64,000 nucleotides of DNA, taken from NCBI GenBank assembly GCA_021205185.1, contig JAJPYB010000008.1, positions 163,513-227,512 on the forward strand, in the 5' to 3' direction. Every line of letters begins with the position of its first letter. The stretch's first letter is position 1. Below the pieces are notes generated by a model. That model had not been told where the DNA came from and ran no database searches. It worked only from the letters and a program-made list of their open reading frames with translations. This document shows positions 9,602 to 17,315 of the stretch, piece by piece. Source of the DNA: Ruminococcus sp. (GTDB lineage Bacteria; Bacillota; Clostridia; Oscillospirales; Ruminococcaceae). Made by a program: the position numbers and the translations under genes.

Positions 9602-10031
9602 TATTGTTGTAAAAAGGCTTACAAAAGAAGATGCTTTAGCGGCGGCGCAGATAGAAGAGAAAATTTTTCCTCACGGCTTTAAGAGTGACGACTTTCTGCG
9701 GCAGACAGATGACGGCTCTTTGGTGCTTGCGGCAAAGAAGGGGGATACGCTTGTCGGCTATATAAGCATAAGTATCGTTTTAGATGAAGCGAGCGTAAAC
9801 ACGATTGCTGTAAGAGAGGACTTTCGCCGACAGGGAACGGCAAGCAAGCTTTTAGAAAGCGCAATTGATGAGCTTGAAAGCTGCTGTGCGTTTTTAACGC
9901 TTGAAGTAAGGCGGCAAAATGTAGCCGCTATTTCCCTTTATGAACGCTTTGGGTTTCGTAAGGTTGGCGAGCGGCGAGGGTATTATAGCGATCCTGACGA
10001 CGACGCATTGCTGATGACCCGATTTTTTTAA
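9594..10031 (+). CDS. rimI: GNAT N-acetyltransferase RimI
   Basis: Acetyltransferase of 145 residues that in E. coli modifies ribosomal protein S18. The acetyl-CoA motif V/A is visible as VREDFRRQGTASKLL, and the C-terminal segment AAISLYERFGFRKVGERRGYY is typical of RimI. It overlaps the end of rsmI by 8 nt, indicating translational coupling. The nearby opposite-strand tsaD often accompanies rimI in Firmicutes, which supports the name. Confidence 0.88.
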   Translation: MSDIVVKRLTKEDALAAAQIEEKIFPHGFKSDDFLRQTDDGSLVLAAKKGDTLVGYISISIVLDEASVNTIAVREDFRRQGTASKLLESAIDELESCCAFLTLEVRRQNVAAISLYERFGFRKVGERRGYYSDPDDDALLMTRFF

Positions 10032-10048
10032 ATGAACAAGAGCAAACA

Positions 10049-10079
10049 AAAAAGCAAGGCATAAAACACCTTGCTTTTT
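10049..10079. terminator. Bidirectional intrinsic terminator
   Basis: Perfect 11-bp stem AAAAAGCAAGG (10049-10059) / CCTTGCTTTTT (10069-10079) with a 9-nt loop, between convergent rimI and the DUF308 gene. Confidence 0.9.
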
Positions 10080-10104
10080 GTGTTTTTTAAAGATTTAAAG
10101 GTTC

Positions 10105-10743
10105 TTACTGCCTCTTGCTACGCTTGTCCTCAATTACCTCAACCTCTGCTGACGAGCCGTTTGGATTTACGCCCTTTTTGCGTTGCTTTACGATTTTATT
10201 TATCTTTTGAACAACGGCAATATAGTTGACGATTGAAGAAAGACCGTACCATGTTAGTCCGACGCCTACCAAAATTGCAATAACGTCGCTTGCAGAAACA
10301 AAAATCAGAACCAGTCCGAAAACGGTTGTGACAATTGAATTTATCAGAGCTATTATCCAGCCGTTGTAATTCTTGCCCAAGGTACGCCTTATATAAAGTG
10401 CTTTCTGAAGCGAAACGATTCCGTTTATTACAAGCAAAATGCCGATTATAATCGCCAGAATATCAATAAACCAGACGCTGGTTATAACTAAAATTCCCAT
10501 AACGGCGAACACAACGCCCTTTGCAAGCTCAAAAGAGGGTGAGGCCTTTTCGGGGTCGTCGTCATCTGAGCCTGTAAAAAAGCCGATGGTTACAAAAACA
10601 CCGTAAACTATAAGAGCTATTCCCAAAACCCAGCAGATTGTGTTTAACGCTTGCTTTTGCATAATAAGAAGCCAGATTCCGATAGCCAAGCAGCACACAT
10701 AAAGCAAAACCTCAAACTTGCGTGTTTTTTCTACAAATTTCAT
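10105..10743 (-). CDS. DUF308/HdeD-like multi-pass membrane protein
   Basis: Membrane protein of 212 residues with about six hydrophobic helices in repeated pairs (for example LLYVCCLAIGIWLLIM and IIGILLVINGIVSLQKA), the pattern of the HdeD/DUF308 family. The function of the Firmicute members is unknown. The C-terminal tail is basic. The ATG has GGAGGA about 8 nt upstream. It starts 14 bp after tsaD, so it is the last gene of that minus-strand operon. Confidence 0.8.
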   Translation of the reverse strand: MKFVEKTRKFEVLLYVCCLAIGIWLLIMQKQALNTICWVLGIALIVYGVFVTIGFFTGSDDDDPEKASPSFELAKGVVFAVMGILVITSVWFIDILAIIIGILLVINGIVSLQKALYIRRTLGKNYNGWIIALINSIVTTVFGLVLIFVSASDVIAILVGVGLTWYGLSSIVNYIAVVQKINKIVKQRKKGVNPNGSSAEVEVIEDKRSKRQ

Positions 10744-10757
10744 TTGTCAGTCCTCCG

Positions 10758-11774
10758 TTATATAGAAATTTCATCAAGGCTCATAGTTGCAACGCCGTTT
10801 AAATCAAGCGTTGCTACCTTTCCCGCCTTGAAATCATAGTATCCCTGACAGGCAATCATAGCCGCATTGTCGCCGCAATAGCGAAGCTCAGGCAGATAAA
10901 GCCTGATCCCTGCTTTTTCGCATTCTTTTTTAAATGCTGCACGAACGCCGCTGTTTGCGCTTACGCCGCCCGCAACGGCAAGCGTTTTAGCGTTTAAGTC
11001 CTTTGCGGCAAGCATCGTCTTTTGCGTTAAGATTTCACAAACAGTTTTCTGAAACGAAGCTGAAATGTCGTCCTGGCTCAGCTCTTCGCCCTTTTGCGCC
11101 TTGTTGTGAACAAGGTTAATAACTGCTGTTTTAAGTCCTGAAAACGAAAAGTCGTACTCGCTTCCCGTTACCTTCGGGTGAGGAAACTTAAATGCGTCTG
11201 CGTTGCCACGCTGAGCCGCTTCGTCAATATATTTGCCGCCTGGATAGAAAAATCCTATCGTCCTTGCAACCTTGTCAAAGCATTCGCCAGCTGCATCATC
11301 TCTCGTTCTTCCGACAACACGATATTTTGTATAATCCAGTACCTCAACGATATGGCTGTGTCCGCCGCTTATAATAAGGCAGAGATACGGCGGCTTTAAA
11401 TCCTCGTGGGTGATATAATTCGCCGCAATGTGACCTGCTATATGATGAACCGGAATAAGCGGCTTTCCGGTAGACAGGCAAACGCCTTTAGCGTAGCTTA
11501 TTCCAACTAAAAGTGCGCCGATAAGTCCCGGAGCAAAGGCGACAGCAACAGCGTCAATATCGTCAATCGTAGTGCTTGCCTTAGCGAGAGCTTCCTTAAC
11601 AACCCAGCCTATGTTTTCTGCGTGTCGCCTTGAAGCGATTTCAGGAACCACTCCGCCGTAAAGTCTATGCTCGTCTATCTGCGAAGCGACCACATTTGAC
11701 AAAACGTGAATGCCGTCCTCGACAACGCTTGCGGCAGTTTCGTCGCAGGAGCTTTCAATTCCGAGTATTTTCAT
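10758..11774 (-). CDS. tsaD: tRNA N6-threonylcarbamoyladenosine synthase subunit TsaD
   Basis: Transfers the threonylcarbamoyl group to A37 of ANN-decoding tRNAs, with TsaB and TsaE. The 338-residue protein starts MKILGIESSCDETAASVVE and has the ASKHA nucleotide-binding fold and the metal-binding HHIAGH motif. Length is normal. The start is overlapped by the stop of the upstream 44-codon gene (ATGA), and a GAGAGG ribosome binding site lies within that gene's end. TsaB and TsaE are not in this window. Confidence 0.97.
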   Translation of the reverse strand: MKILGIESSCDETAASVVEDGIHVLSNVVASQIDEHRLYGGVVPEIASRRHAENIGWVVKEALAKASTTIDDIDAVAVAFAPGLIGALLVGISYAKGVCLSTGKPLIPVHHIAGHIAANYITHEDLKPPYLCLIISGGHSHIVEVLDYTKYRVVGRTRDDAAGECFDKVARTIGFFYPGGKYIDEAAQRGNADAFKFPHPKVTGSEYDFSFSGLKTAVINLVHNKAQKGEELSQDDISASFQKTVCEILTQKTMLAAKDLNAKTLAVAGGVSANSGVRAAFKKECEKAGIRLYLPELRYCGDNAAMIACQGYYDFKAGKVATLDLNGVATMSLDEISI

Positions 11775-11905
11775 ATTCCTCTCATCTCGTCAATTTTAAT
11801 ATATTTTTTAAGGCTTGAGCCGAAGACCTCCAGGCAAAGCTTAACCGCTACAAGAGCTCCTGCAACAATTGCTACTATAACAAGCGCCTTACCAAGCTTT
11901 TTCAT
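11771..11905 (-). CDS. Small single-pass membrane peptide coupled to tsaD (unknown function)
   Basis: A 44-codon ORF, MKKLGKALVIVAIVAGALV..., with one hydrophobic helix (about 7-30) and a charged C-terminus. I recognise no family. Support for it being real: ATG at 11905 with an AAGGGA ribosome binding site, a consensus-spaced promoter just upstream, and a 4-bp ATGA stop/start overlap with tsaD. An in-frame start at 11959 gives 62 codons but lies at the -10 box, so it is unlikely. Confidence 0.65.
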   Translation of the reverse strand: MKKLGKALVIVAIVAGALVAVKLCLEVFGSSLKKYIKIDEMRGI

Positions 11906-11950
11906 ATTATCGTCCCTTCTCTTTATCGGTATATGTTTTCTTCTGCCATT

Positions 11951-11979
11951 ATTATACACTATGTTTGAAAATTATACAA
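11951..11979 (-). promoter_or_regulatory. Promoter of the small peptide-tsaD-DUF308 operon
   Basis: On the minus strand, -35 TTGTAT (11974-11979), a 17-nt spacer and a perfect -10 TATAAT (11951-11956), about 40 bp before the first ATG. Confidence 0.7.
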
Positions 11980-12217
11980 GTAAAACTAGTGGTTTTTGGT
12001 TTGGAAATTGTGTGAAAGGCAGGAGAATACAAGCAAGCTTTCCTTAACCGCCTTACAAAATTAAACTTTTTGAAAACAATCTTCCCAAAATCTGTGAATG
12101 CTGCACGAAGGGGTGCAACATTTTAGCTTTTGCAATTTATTGTTGAAAGGGCGAAACAGCGGCCGCTATTTTGCATATTATACTTAAAGGCACTATTTTT
12201 GCGTTTTTGTATACATC
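11980..12217. other. Intergenic region, no gene seen
   Basis: Divergent gap before the CHAP gene. It holds only small palindromes: TGCAC/GTGCA near 12105 and AGCGGCCGCT near 12160. No confident promoter for the downstream gene was found. Confidence 0.4.
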
Positions 12218-12231
12218 AAAGGAGGATTTTT

Positions 12232-13161
12232 ATGAACTGGGAAGATTATTTAGGAAAAAGGCTCGGCGACTTTACAAATTCAGCATATAGCTGGGCAGGC
12301 TTTACAACAGGCAGCTACAAGGGTCAATGCGTAACCTATGTAAGAGGTCGTGCGAAGGAAAAGCTCGGAGTTGAATTTCAAAGCGGAGCAGGCTCTGCTA
12401 AGAATATTGTTGACGTTGCGTTAAAGCGTGGCTACAAGGTCGGAAAAACAGCCAAAGCGGATAGCTTTGTGGTATTCTCCGACGGAAGATATACAGGCGA
12501 CAAATGGGGACACGTCAGGTATCTTGAGGGAATTTCAGGGGATAATTATTACTACACAGAAGCAAATTCCAACAATGACGGCGAGGTTTCAGCCGATGAC
12601 GGAATACTCAAAAAAGCAAGCGTTAAAGCACTTCTTGTCGACAGCTCGTTTTTAGGCTTCGTATATCTGACAAGCTCGTCAAGCTCGACAACCTCAAACT
12701 CTTCAAGCTCGCTGCCAACTAATAAAATCACATTCAAGAAGGGCAACTATACGCTCAGAGCTAATGTAAATGTTCGCACAGGCGCAGGAGTAAGCTACTC
12801 GCAAAAGCTTAAAACCGATCTTACCACGGATGGTCAGGCGCACGCTGTAAACCAGAAGTACGCTTGCTTGAAATCCGGAACTACCGTTACAGTAAAGGAA
12901 GTCAAAAAGATTTCAAATGATGAAGCCTGGGCAAAAATTCCGAGCGGCTGGATAGCGCTTATGTATTCGGGCGACATTTACGTTACCTTCAAACGAAAGG
13001 TAACCGCTACCACGTTGAATGTTCGTGAAAAGGCTTCAACCTCATCGACAATCAAGACCACAAAGAAGTCTGGCGACGTTGTGACGATAACTGCTCAAAG
13101 CGGAGATTTCGGAAAAATTTCAGAGGGTTGGATTCATTTAGGCTATACTGAAGACGTGTAG
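12232..13161 (+). CDS. CHAP-domain peptidoglycan hydrolase with two SH3-like domains, no signal peptide
   Basis: Predicted cell-wall amidase/endopeptidase of 309 residues. The N-terminal CHAP domain (about 15-145) has catalytic C33 (KGQCVTYVRG) and H94 (KWGHVRYL). A Ser/Thr linker (about 148-165) and two SH3b-type modules (about 170-245 and 250-309) with NVRTGAG and LNVREKAS motifs follow. The ATG at 12232 has AAAGGAGG at 12218-12225; a longer in-frame reading exists upstream but lacks such a site. The N-terminus, MNWEDYLGKRLGDF, is not a signal peptide, as in phage endolysins, yet no holin or phage gene is adjacent. Confidence 0.85.
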   Translation: MNWEDYLGKRLGDFTNSAYSWAGFTTGSYKGQCVTYVRGRAKEKLGVEFQSGAGSAKNIVDVALKRGYKVGKTAKADSFVVFSDGRYTGDKWGHVRYLEGISGDNYYYTEANSNNDGEVSADDGILKKASVKALLVDSSFLGFVYLTSSSSSTTSNSSSSLPTNKITFKKGNYTLRANVNVRTGAGVSYSQKLKTDLTTDGQAHAVNQKYACLKSGTTVTVKEVKKISNDEAWAKIPSGWIALMYSGDIYVTFKRKVTATTLNVREKASTSSTIKTTKKSGDVVTITAQSGDFGKISEGWIHLGYTEDV

Positions 13162-13226
13162 ATTAACTCAAAAAAGAAGCTTTGTGATATTTTTGTGTCG
13201 AAAAGTGAAAAAACTAGAAAAAATGA

Positions 13227-13255
13227 TTGATTTCTGAAAATTCCTGTGATAAAAT
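13227..13255 (+). promoter_or_regulatory. Promoter of the Thr-rich lipoprotein gene
   Basis: TTGATT (13227-13232), a 17-nt spacer and TAAAAT (13250-13255), ending about 50 bp before the ATG at 13307. Confidence 0.7.
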
Positions 13256-13306
13256 ATTCTGTACAAAGCGAGCTTTGAATTTTGGCACGAGAAAGGAAGA
13301 CTCAAA

Positions 13307-14011
13307 ATGAAAAGAATATTTTTTACATTTGTCATATTTCTGACGGCGGCATTTATGCTTGTGGGTTGTACTGACTCGAATGATGAAAGCTCGAGTGAGG
13401 ATGGCTCAGCTGTCGAAACCACAACCACCGAAGCTACTACTGAAGATACAACTACCGAAGCTGCCAGCACAACCACTACAACCACTACGACTACAACCTC
13501 GAGCACGCCTATTCCAACTCAGGCGACGCTTAAAACAACGCCGAAAACAACCACAACAACTACAACCACTACTACGACGACTACAACAACCACCACAACC
13601 ACTACTACCACTACTCAGACAACAACGAGCAAGTTTAAAATGACAAGAGGTTCCTACGCAGCAATTATAAACGGCTATACAGTATATCTCGGCGAGAAGA
13701 TAACAAGCAAAATCGACAAGCTTGGCACTCTGCAGGCTACCGTTTCTCAAATAGACGATATTTCTATCTATTCTTATGAGGATTGTAAGATTACCACACG
13801 AGAGGGTTACGTTACTCAGATTTCTATTATTGGAAGCGGCGTTTCAACCGACACAGGAATTTCTATCGGTTCGGCACTTGACGACATTTTAGAAAAATAC
13901 GATAATGCCGCCTACAACGCAAGCGTAGTTTACGCTTCAAATGGAGATTGCGCAATCCAGTTTAATTTAGAGGACGGCGTGGTTACAATGATAACCCTGT
14001 CCGCTTCGTAA
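13307..14011 (+). CDS. Lipoprotein with poly-threonine stalk (unknown function)
   Basis: Surface lipoprotein of 234 residues. The signal peptide ends in lipobox LVGC, lipidation on C21. An extremely Thr-rich stalk (about 35-110) includes an uninterrupted run of 23 Thr at 81-103 encoded by mixed ACN codons. A compact C-terminal domain of about 115 residues follows. I recognise no family for that domain. The stalk probably holds it away from the membrane through the cell wall. An intrinsic terminator follows. Confidence 0.75.
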   Translation: MKRIFFTFVIFLTAAFMLVGCTDSNDESSSEDGSAVETTTTEATTEDTTTEAASTTTTTTTTTTSSTPIPTQATLKTTPKTTTTTTTTTTTTTTTTTTTTTTTQTTTSKFKMTRGSYAAIINGYTVYLGEKITSKIDKLGTLQATVSQIDDISIYSYEDCKITTREGYVTQISIIGSGVSTDTGISIGSALDDILEKYDNAAYNASVVYASNGDCAIQFNLEDGVVTMITLSAS

Positions 14012-14032
14012 AATTTGTATTTTGAAGGTTTT

Positions 14033-14074
14033 ATTTCCACCCATCGCAGTTTAACGGTGAGTGGAAATTTTTGT
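14033..14074 (+). terminator. Intrinsic terminator
   Basis: TTTCCAC (14034-14040) pairs with GTGGAAA (14061-14067), extended inward by CATCG/CGGTG, and is followed by TTTTTGTTTG. Confidence 0.75.
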
Positions 14075-14229
14075 TTGTTATTCACCGTCAGGCAAGTAGC
14101 ATACCACTCACCATCGTGCGACAGCATACTCCCCAATAGTTTTTATTTTTTAGCTCTTGAAATTTTTCCCCGCTTATGCTATACTATTTTTGAATATTAA
14201 AAAAGTAAAAAATTCGGGAGGGAAATAAA

Positions 14230-15183
14230 ATGGCCAGAAAAGAAAAAAAGACATCGCCCTTTAAGGTGTTTGGAATATTGTTCCTTATTGTTTTAATTTT
14301 TGCGTCGCTTTGGGTTATTGCAGTAAGGCTGGTATTTAAAAACCAAAACGTAACCCCGTCAATTTCGGAAACAAGCCTTTATGTTGTAAGAACTACTGAC
14401 ATGGAGCCTGACATTGAGCAAAACACTTTGCTTTTTATAACAAATAAGGTACCGACTCAGGACGATTTAGGAAGCGTTATAGTAGTTGACGACTTTAAAA
14501 GCTATGGTACAGTCGCTGTGCGTCTCAGAAACATTGTAACTGAGAACGATGCTGTGCAGTACGAAGTGGGCTTTGACGTCAGCGACGATTACACACTTGT
14601 AGATTCATCTCAGATTGTCGGCGTAGCGGAAACTATGGATCACTTTGTAGGCTGGGCGATAGTTCAGAGCGGAACAACGCAGGGAATGCTTCTTTTGATA
14701 TTGACCCCGCTATTGCTTGTAATAATTTTCTTTGCGCTTAATTCCTGGTGGAAGCAGAGAAGAAATGCAAAGCAGTACCTTGGACACAAGGAAAAGGTCA
14801 GAGAGCTTGAAAAGCAGGTTGAAGCAATCGAGGCTGAAAAGACTGAGGTCGTTGAGAGGCTGACAAAGGAAAAGGAAAAGCTTCTTAAAGAGGTTGAAAA
14901 GGAAGAAACAAAGGAAGATCCGGAACCGCTTACTCCTGTTGAAGAGATAGTTGAAATCAAGGAGGAGCTAAAGCAGTCGGCAAGCAATACGGCTATCGAG
15001 GAGCTGCTTCGTCTTTGCGAGGAGGAAAACGAAAAGCTCAAGTCGCAGTTTATGGTTTCTGACGACGATGTTGAAACGCCTGCGCCAGAGGTTACAGCGC
15101 CTGAGGAGCCTGTTGAGCCTGTAACGGACGACGATGTTGCGGAAGCTGTAAAGCATATCGCAGAAACGGATCCTGAAGAATAA
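14230..15183 (+). CDS. Signal peptidase I (SipW-type)-like membrane protein lacking the catalytic Ser
   Basis: Protein of 317 residues with two membrane segments (about 14-36 and 153-173) bracketing an extracytoplasmic beta domain that resembles the S26B/SipW signal peptidases. The box that normally reads SMEP is TTDMEPDI, with D57 in place of the nucleophilic Ser, and the usual His of the TH-R motif also seems absent (AVRLRNIV). After the second helix comes a cytoplasmic coiled coil (about 185-235) and an acidic, Pro-rich tail. It is probably a non-catalytic scaffold or regulator. GGGAGG precedes the ATG. Confidence 0.7.
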   Translation: MARKEKKTSPFKVFGILFLIVLIFASLWVIAVRLVFKNQNVTPSISETSLYVVRTTDMEPDIEQNTLLFITNKVPTQDDLGSVIVVDDFKSYGTVAVRLRNIVTENDAVQYEVGFDVSDDYTLVDSSQIVGVAETMDHFVGWAIVQSGTTQGMLLLILTPLLLVIIFFALNSWWKQRRNAKQYLGHKEKVRELEKQVEAIEAEKTEVVERLTKEKEKLLKEVEKEETKEDPEPLTPVEEIVEIKEELKQSASNTAIEELLRLCEEENEKLKSQFMVSDDDVETPAPEVTAPEEPVEPVTDDDVAEAVKHIAETDPEE

Positions 15184-15195
15184 TTTAAAAAGCAC

Positions 15196-15229
15196 AAGCC
15201 TTCGGCAGAATTTGTCGAAGGCTTTATTT
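15196..15229. terminator. Bidirectional intrinsic terminator
   Basis: Perfect 9-bp stem AAGCCTTCG (15196-15204) / CGAAGGCTT (15216-15224) followed by TATTTTT, between convergent genes. Confidence 0.85.
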
Positions 15230-16432
15230 TTATGACGCAAGCTTTAACGTGCTGCTTTGAGCTGAAATGATTTGCTCAAGCTCGTTGCACATAGTTTCGG
15301 CGAAAATACCGTATCCCATATCGCTTGATTCAAGCATTACGTGAGTTACAGCACCCACAAGCCTGCCGTTTTGGATTATCGGACTGCCGCTCATTCCCTG
15401 TAAAATTCCGCCCGTCTTTTTAAGAAGTGAAGGGTCTGTAATTCGTATTACAAGATTTTTTGTGCCGTCCATGGTTATTTGCTCTATTTTACAGGAATAA
15501 TATTTTGGAGTGGTGCCGTCGATGGTTGTCAGAATCTGAGCGTCGCCCTTTTCGACCTCCTGCTTGAAGGCTATTGGAATAGTTTCGCTTTGCTCAATGT
15601 CGGACGACAGTAAGCCATATATTCCGCAGTCGCAGTTTGATAAAATTTCGCCGTTTGTTTTGCCGCTGATAAATTGTCCTTCAAGAGCTCCCGGAGCTGA
15701 GTCGGTCGCCTTTTTGTAGCCAGTAATTTTCGTCTGGCAAATGCTTCCCGAAGAGATGTCAAACAGCTCGTTTGTGTCGGCGTCGCAAATCGGATGTCCG
15801 AGTCCTGCGAAGCCTTTGGTTTCGGGGCAATAGAAGGTAAGCGTGCCGATTCCGGCGGACGAATCCCGGACCCAGAGTCCTGCTTTATTACAGCCGTCCT
15901 GTTTTGATAATGCAGGCTTCAGGGTTACAGTTTTTTCCACATCCTCGTGAATAAGCCGAACGGAAATTTCACTCGAAGCGGCGTTTTTTACAGCGTTTTC
16001 AATATCTTCGTTTGAGGTTATTTCTTTGCCGTCTACCGATAAAATAACGTCGCCGACGCAAATTCCCGCTTGCTTTGCAGGACTTACCCCGTCAACATCG
16101 CCGAGCTTTATAACCAGAACGCCCTTAGACAAAAGCTTTATTCCGACGGGAGTGCCTGAGACTGCAACGCACGGCCGTTCAGTTTTTATAAGCTCCGTTT
16201 CGCCAATAGGAAAAATATTGCAAAGCTTTACGGTTGCAGTTTTGTTTGACGAGGCTGAAGCGGCAGTATAGTTCGATCTTGACAACGACAAAAAAGGAGA
16301 CAAATCAAGGTCGCTTAACGATTCGTAATAAAGTTTTTTCGGCAATGAGCTTGAATAAAAGCTGGCGAGAGAAAGCATAATAATTACAAAAATCATCAGC
16401 GTTAATAAAACAGCTTTAATGGCTCTTTTCAT
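15230..16432 (-). CDS. spoIVB: SpoIVB sporulation serine peptidase
   Basis: Forespore-secreted protease that in Bacillus cleaves SpoIVFA and so triggers pro-sigma-K processing. The 400-residue protein has an N-terminal membrane anchor (about 8-28), a PDZ domain (about 95-165) and the S55 peptidase domain with H213 (GLGHPICD) and the nucleophile motif GMSGSPI (S348/S350). The following sequence GAVTHVMLESSDMGYGIF is characteristic of SpoIVB. A GGAAAGGAG ribosome binding site precedes the ATG. It implies that the organism can sporulate, together with cotJABC at 41535. Confidence 0.93.
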   Translation of the reverse strand: MKRAIKAVLLTLMIFVIIMLSLASFYSSSLPKKLYYESLSDLDLSPFLSLSRSNYTAASASSNKTATVKLCNIFPIGETELIKTERPCVAVSGTPVGIKLLSKGVLVIKLGDVDGVSPAKQAGICVGDVILSVDGKEITSNEDIENAVKNAASSEISVRLIHEDVEKTVTLKPALSKQDGCNKAGLWVRDSSAGIGTLTFYCPETKGFAGLGHPICDADTNELFDISSGSICQTKITGYKKATDSAPGALEGQFISGKTNGEILSNCDCGIYGLLSSDIEQSETIPIAFKQEVEKGDAQILTTIDGTTPKYYSCKIEQITMDGTKNLVIRITDPSLLKKTGGILQGMSGSPIIQNGRLVGAVTHVMLESSDMGYGIFAETMCNELEQIISAQSSTLKLAS

Positions 16433-16617
16433 ACTTTTCTCCTTTCCTTTTGAATTTTCGACGCGTCCTTAGTATAATCTCTCTTGCGTGACAGATTAAA
16501 CGAAGCAATTTTTTCAATGGGTTTTACTTTGCCAGAACTCCGCTTAAGAGTTTGTCAGGAAAAACTTTCCGAAGGACTGCCAACTGAAATTTTCCCTGCG
16601 ACAGACGTATATTGCCC

Positions 16618-16646
16618 TTGAAAAAAGCGTGGATATATGGTAAAAT
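16618..16646 (+). promoter_or_regulatory. Promoter of the membrane-protein gene at 16672
   Basis: TTGAAA (16618-16623), a 17-nt spacer and TAAAAT (16641-16646), 25 bp before the ATG. Confidence 0.75.
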
Positions 16647-16671
16647 GTTAAAATCAAGAGGTGAATGAAAA

Positions 16672-17250
16672 ATGTCAAAAGGCAACAGACTAAGCAAGCG
16701 GCACGAAGCTGAAAAGGAAAAGACAAAAGCGGCAAAAAGCTCAGCGGAAGCTAAAAAGTTTATGAAAAGGGAATCCTTTATATACCTGTTTTTGAAGCTT
16801 TTAATGCTGGCGTCGTTTTTGTATTCCGGACTTTTTTACGGCGGCATTACAGTAGTCGGCGTATATATCGGCGCTATGTCCGTTACCGAAGAGGGAGCGC
16901 TTACAATAGCGAGCGCGAATATGATGCTTGTGGGCATTCTCTTTATGGTTTTAGGGCTTGTTCTGGCATTTTTTAAAAAATACATATTGAGCTTTATACC
17001 GATATTGGTGGGCACCTATCTGTATATATATGTTGCCTACAATCGGGTTATTAAATTTGCGGCGGACAGAGTTACCGAAAGCGGAGAAATTGACCTCGAC
17101 AACAAGTATAAAATCTGGTACTATCCGATTGGTATACTTGTGCTTATTTCATTTGTGCTTGTGGTAATTACAGTTATTAAATTTATCAACAGAAACAGAA
17201 TTACTAAGAAAGAAAGAGATAATGCGCCGGTCAAGAGCATTGTCGACTAA
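16672..17250 (+). CDS. Four-helix membrane protein, unknown function
   Basis: Protein of 192 residues. A very basic N-terminal tail (about 1-40) is followed by four hydrophobic segments (about 42-65, 80-100, 103-122 and 148-172). I recognise no family. An AGAGGTGA ribosome binding site precedes the ATG. It has its own promoter and a strong terminator immediately downstream, so it is at most weakly linked to the acyltransferase operon that follows. Confidence 0.6.
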   Translation: MSKGNRLSKRHEAEKEKTKAAKSSAEAKKFMKRESFIYLFLKLLMLASFLYSGLFYGGITVVGVYIGAMSVTEEGALTIASANMMLVGILFMVLGLVLAFFKKYILSFIPILVGTYLYIYVAYNRVIKFAADRVTESGEIDLDNKYKIWYYPIGILVLISFVLVVITVIKFINRNRITKKERDNAPVKSIVD

Positions 17251-17252
17251 AT

Positions 17253-17274
17253 GTCCGCGAACGGCGGACTTTTT
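17253..17274 (+). terminator. Intrinsic terminator / possible attenuator
   Basis: GTCCGC-GAACG-GCGGAC followed by TTTTT, 3 bp after the stop at 17250 and 41 bp before the acyltransferase start. No clear promoter lies between, so partial read-through may feed the downstream operon. Confidence 0.8.
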
Positions 17275-17315
17275 GCTAGTTGTCAGAGATTAAGAGCTGA
17301 AAGGAGAGCGAAAAA

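Noticed and set aside
13547..13615. Thr-codon tract as a CRISPR or phase-variable microsatellite
   Set aside because: Codons are mixed ACN with no fixed repeat unit or spacers, and the repeat is in multiples of three inside an open frame.
13406..13750. Cys/Gly-rich and Val-rich minus-strand ORFs opposite the Thr tract
   Set aside because: Direct result of reading the ACN repeats on the other strand.
14664..15197. Ser-rich minus-strand ORF opposite the signal-peptidase-like gene
   Set aside because: A composition shadow of the Glu/Lys-rich coiled-coil coding strand.
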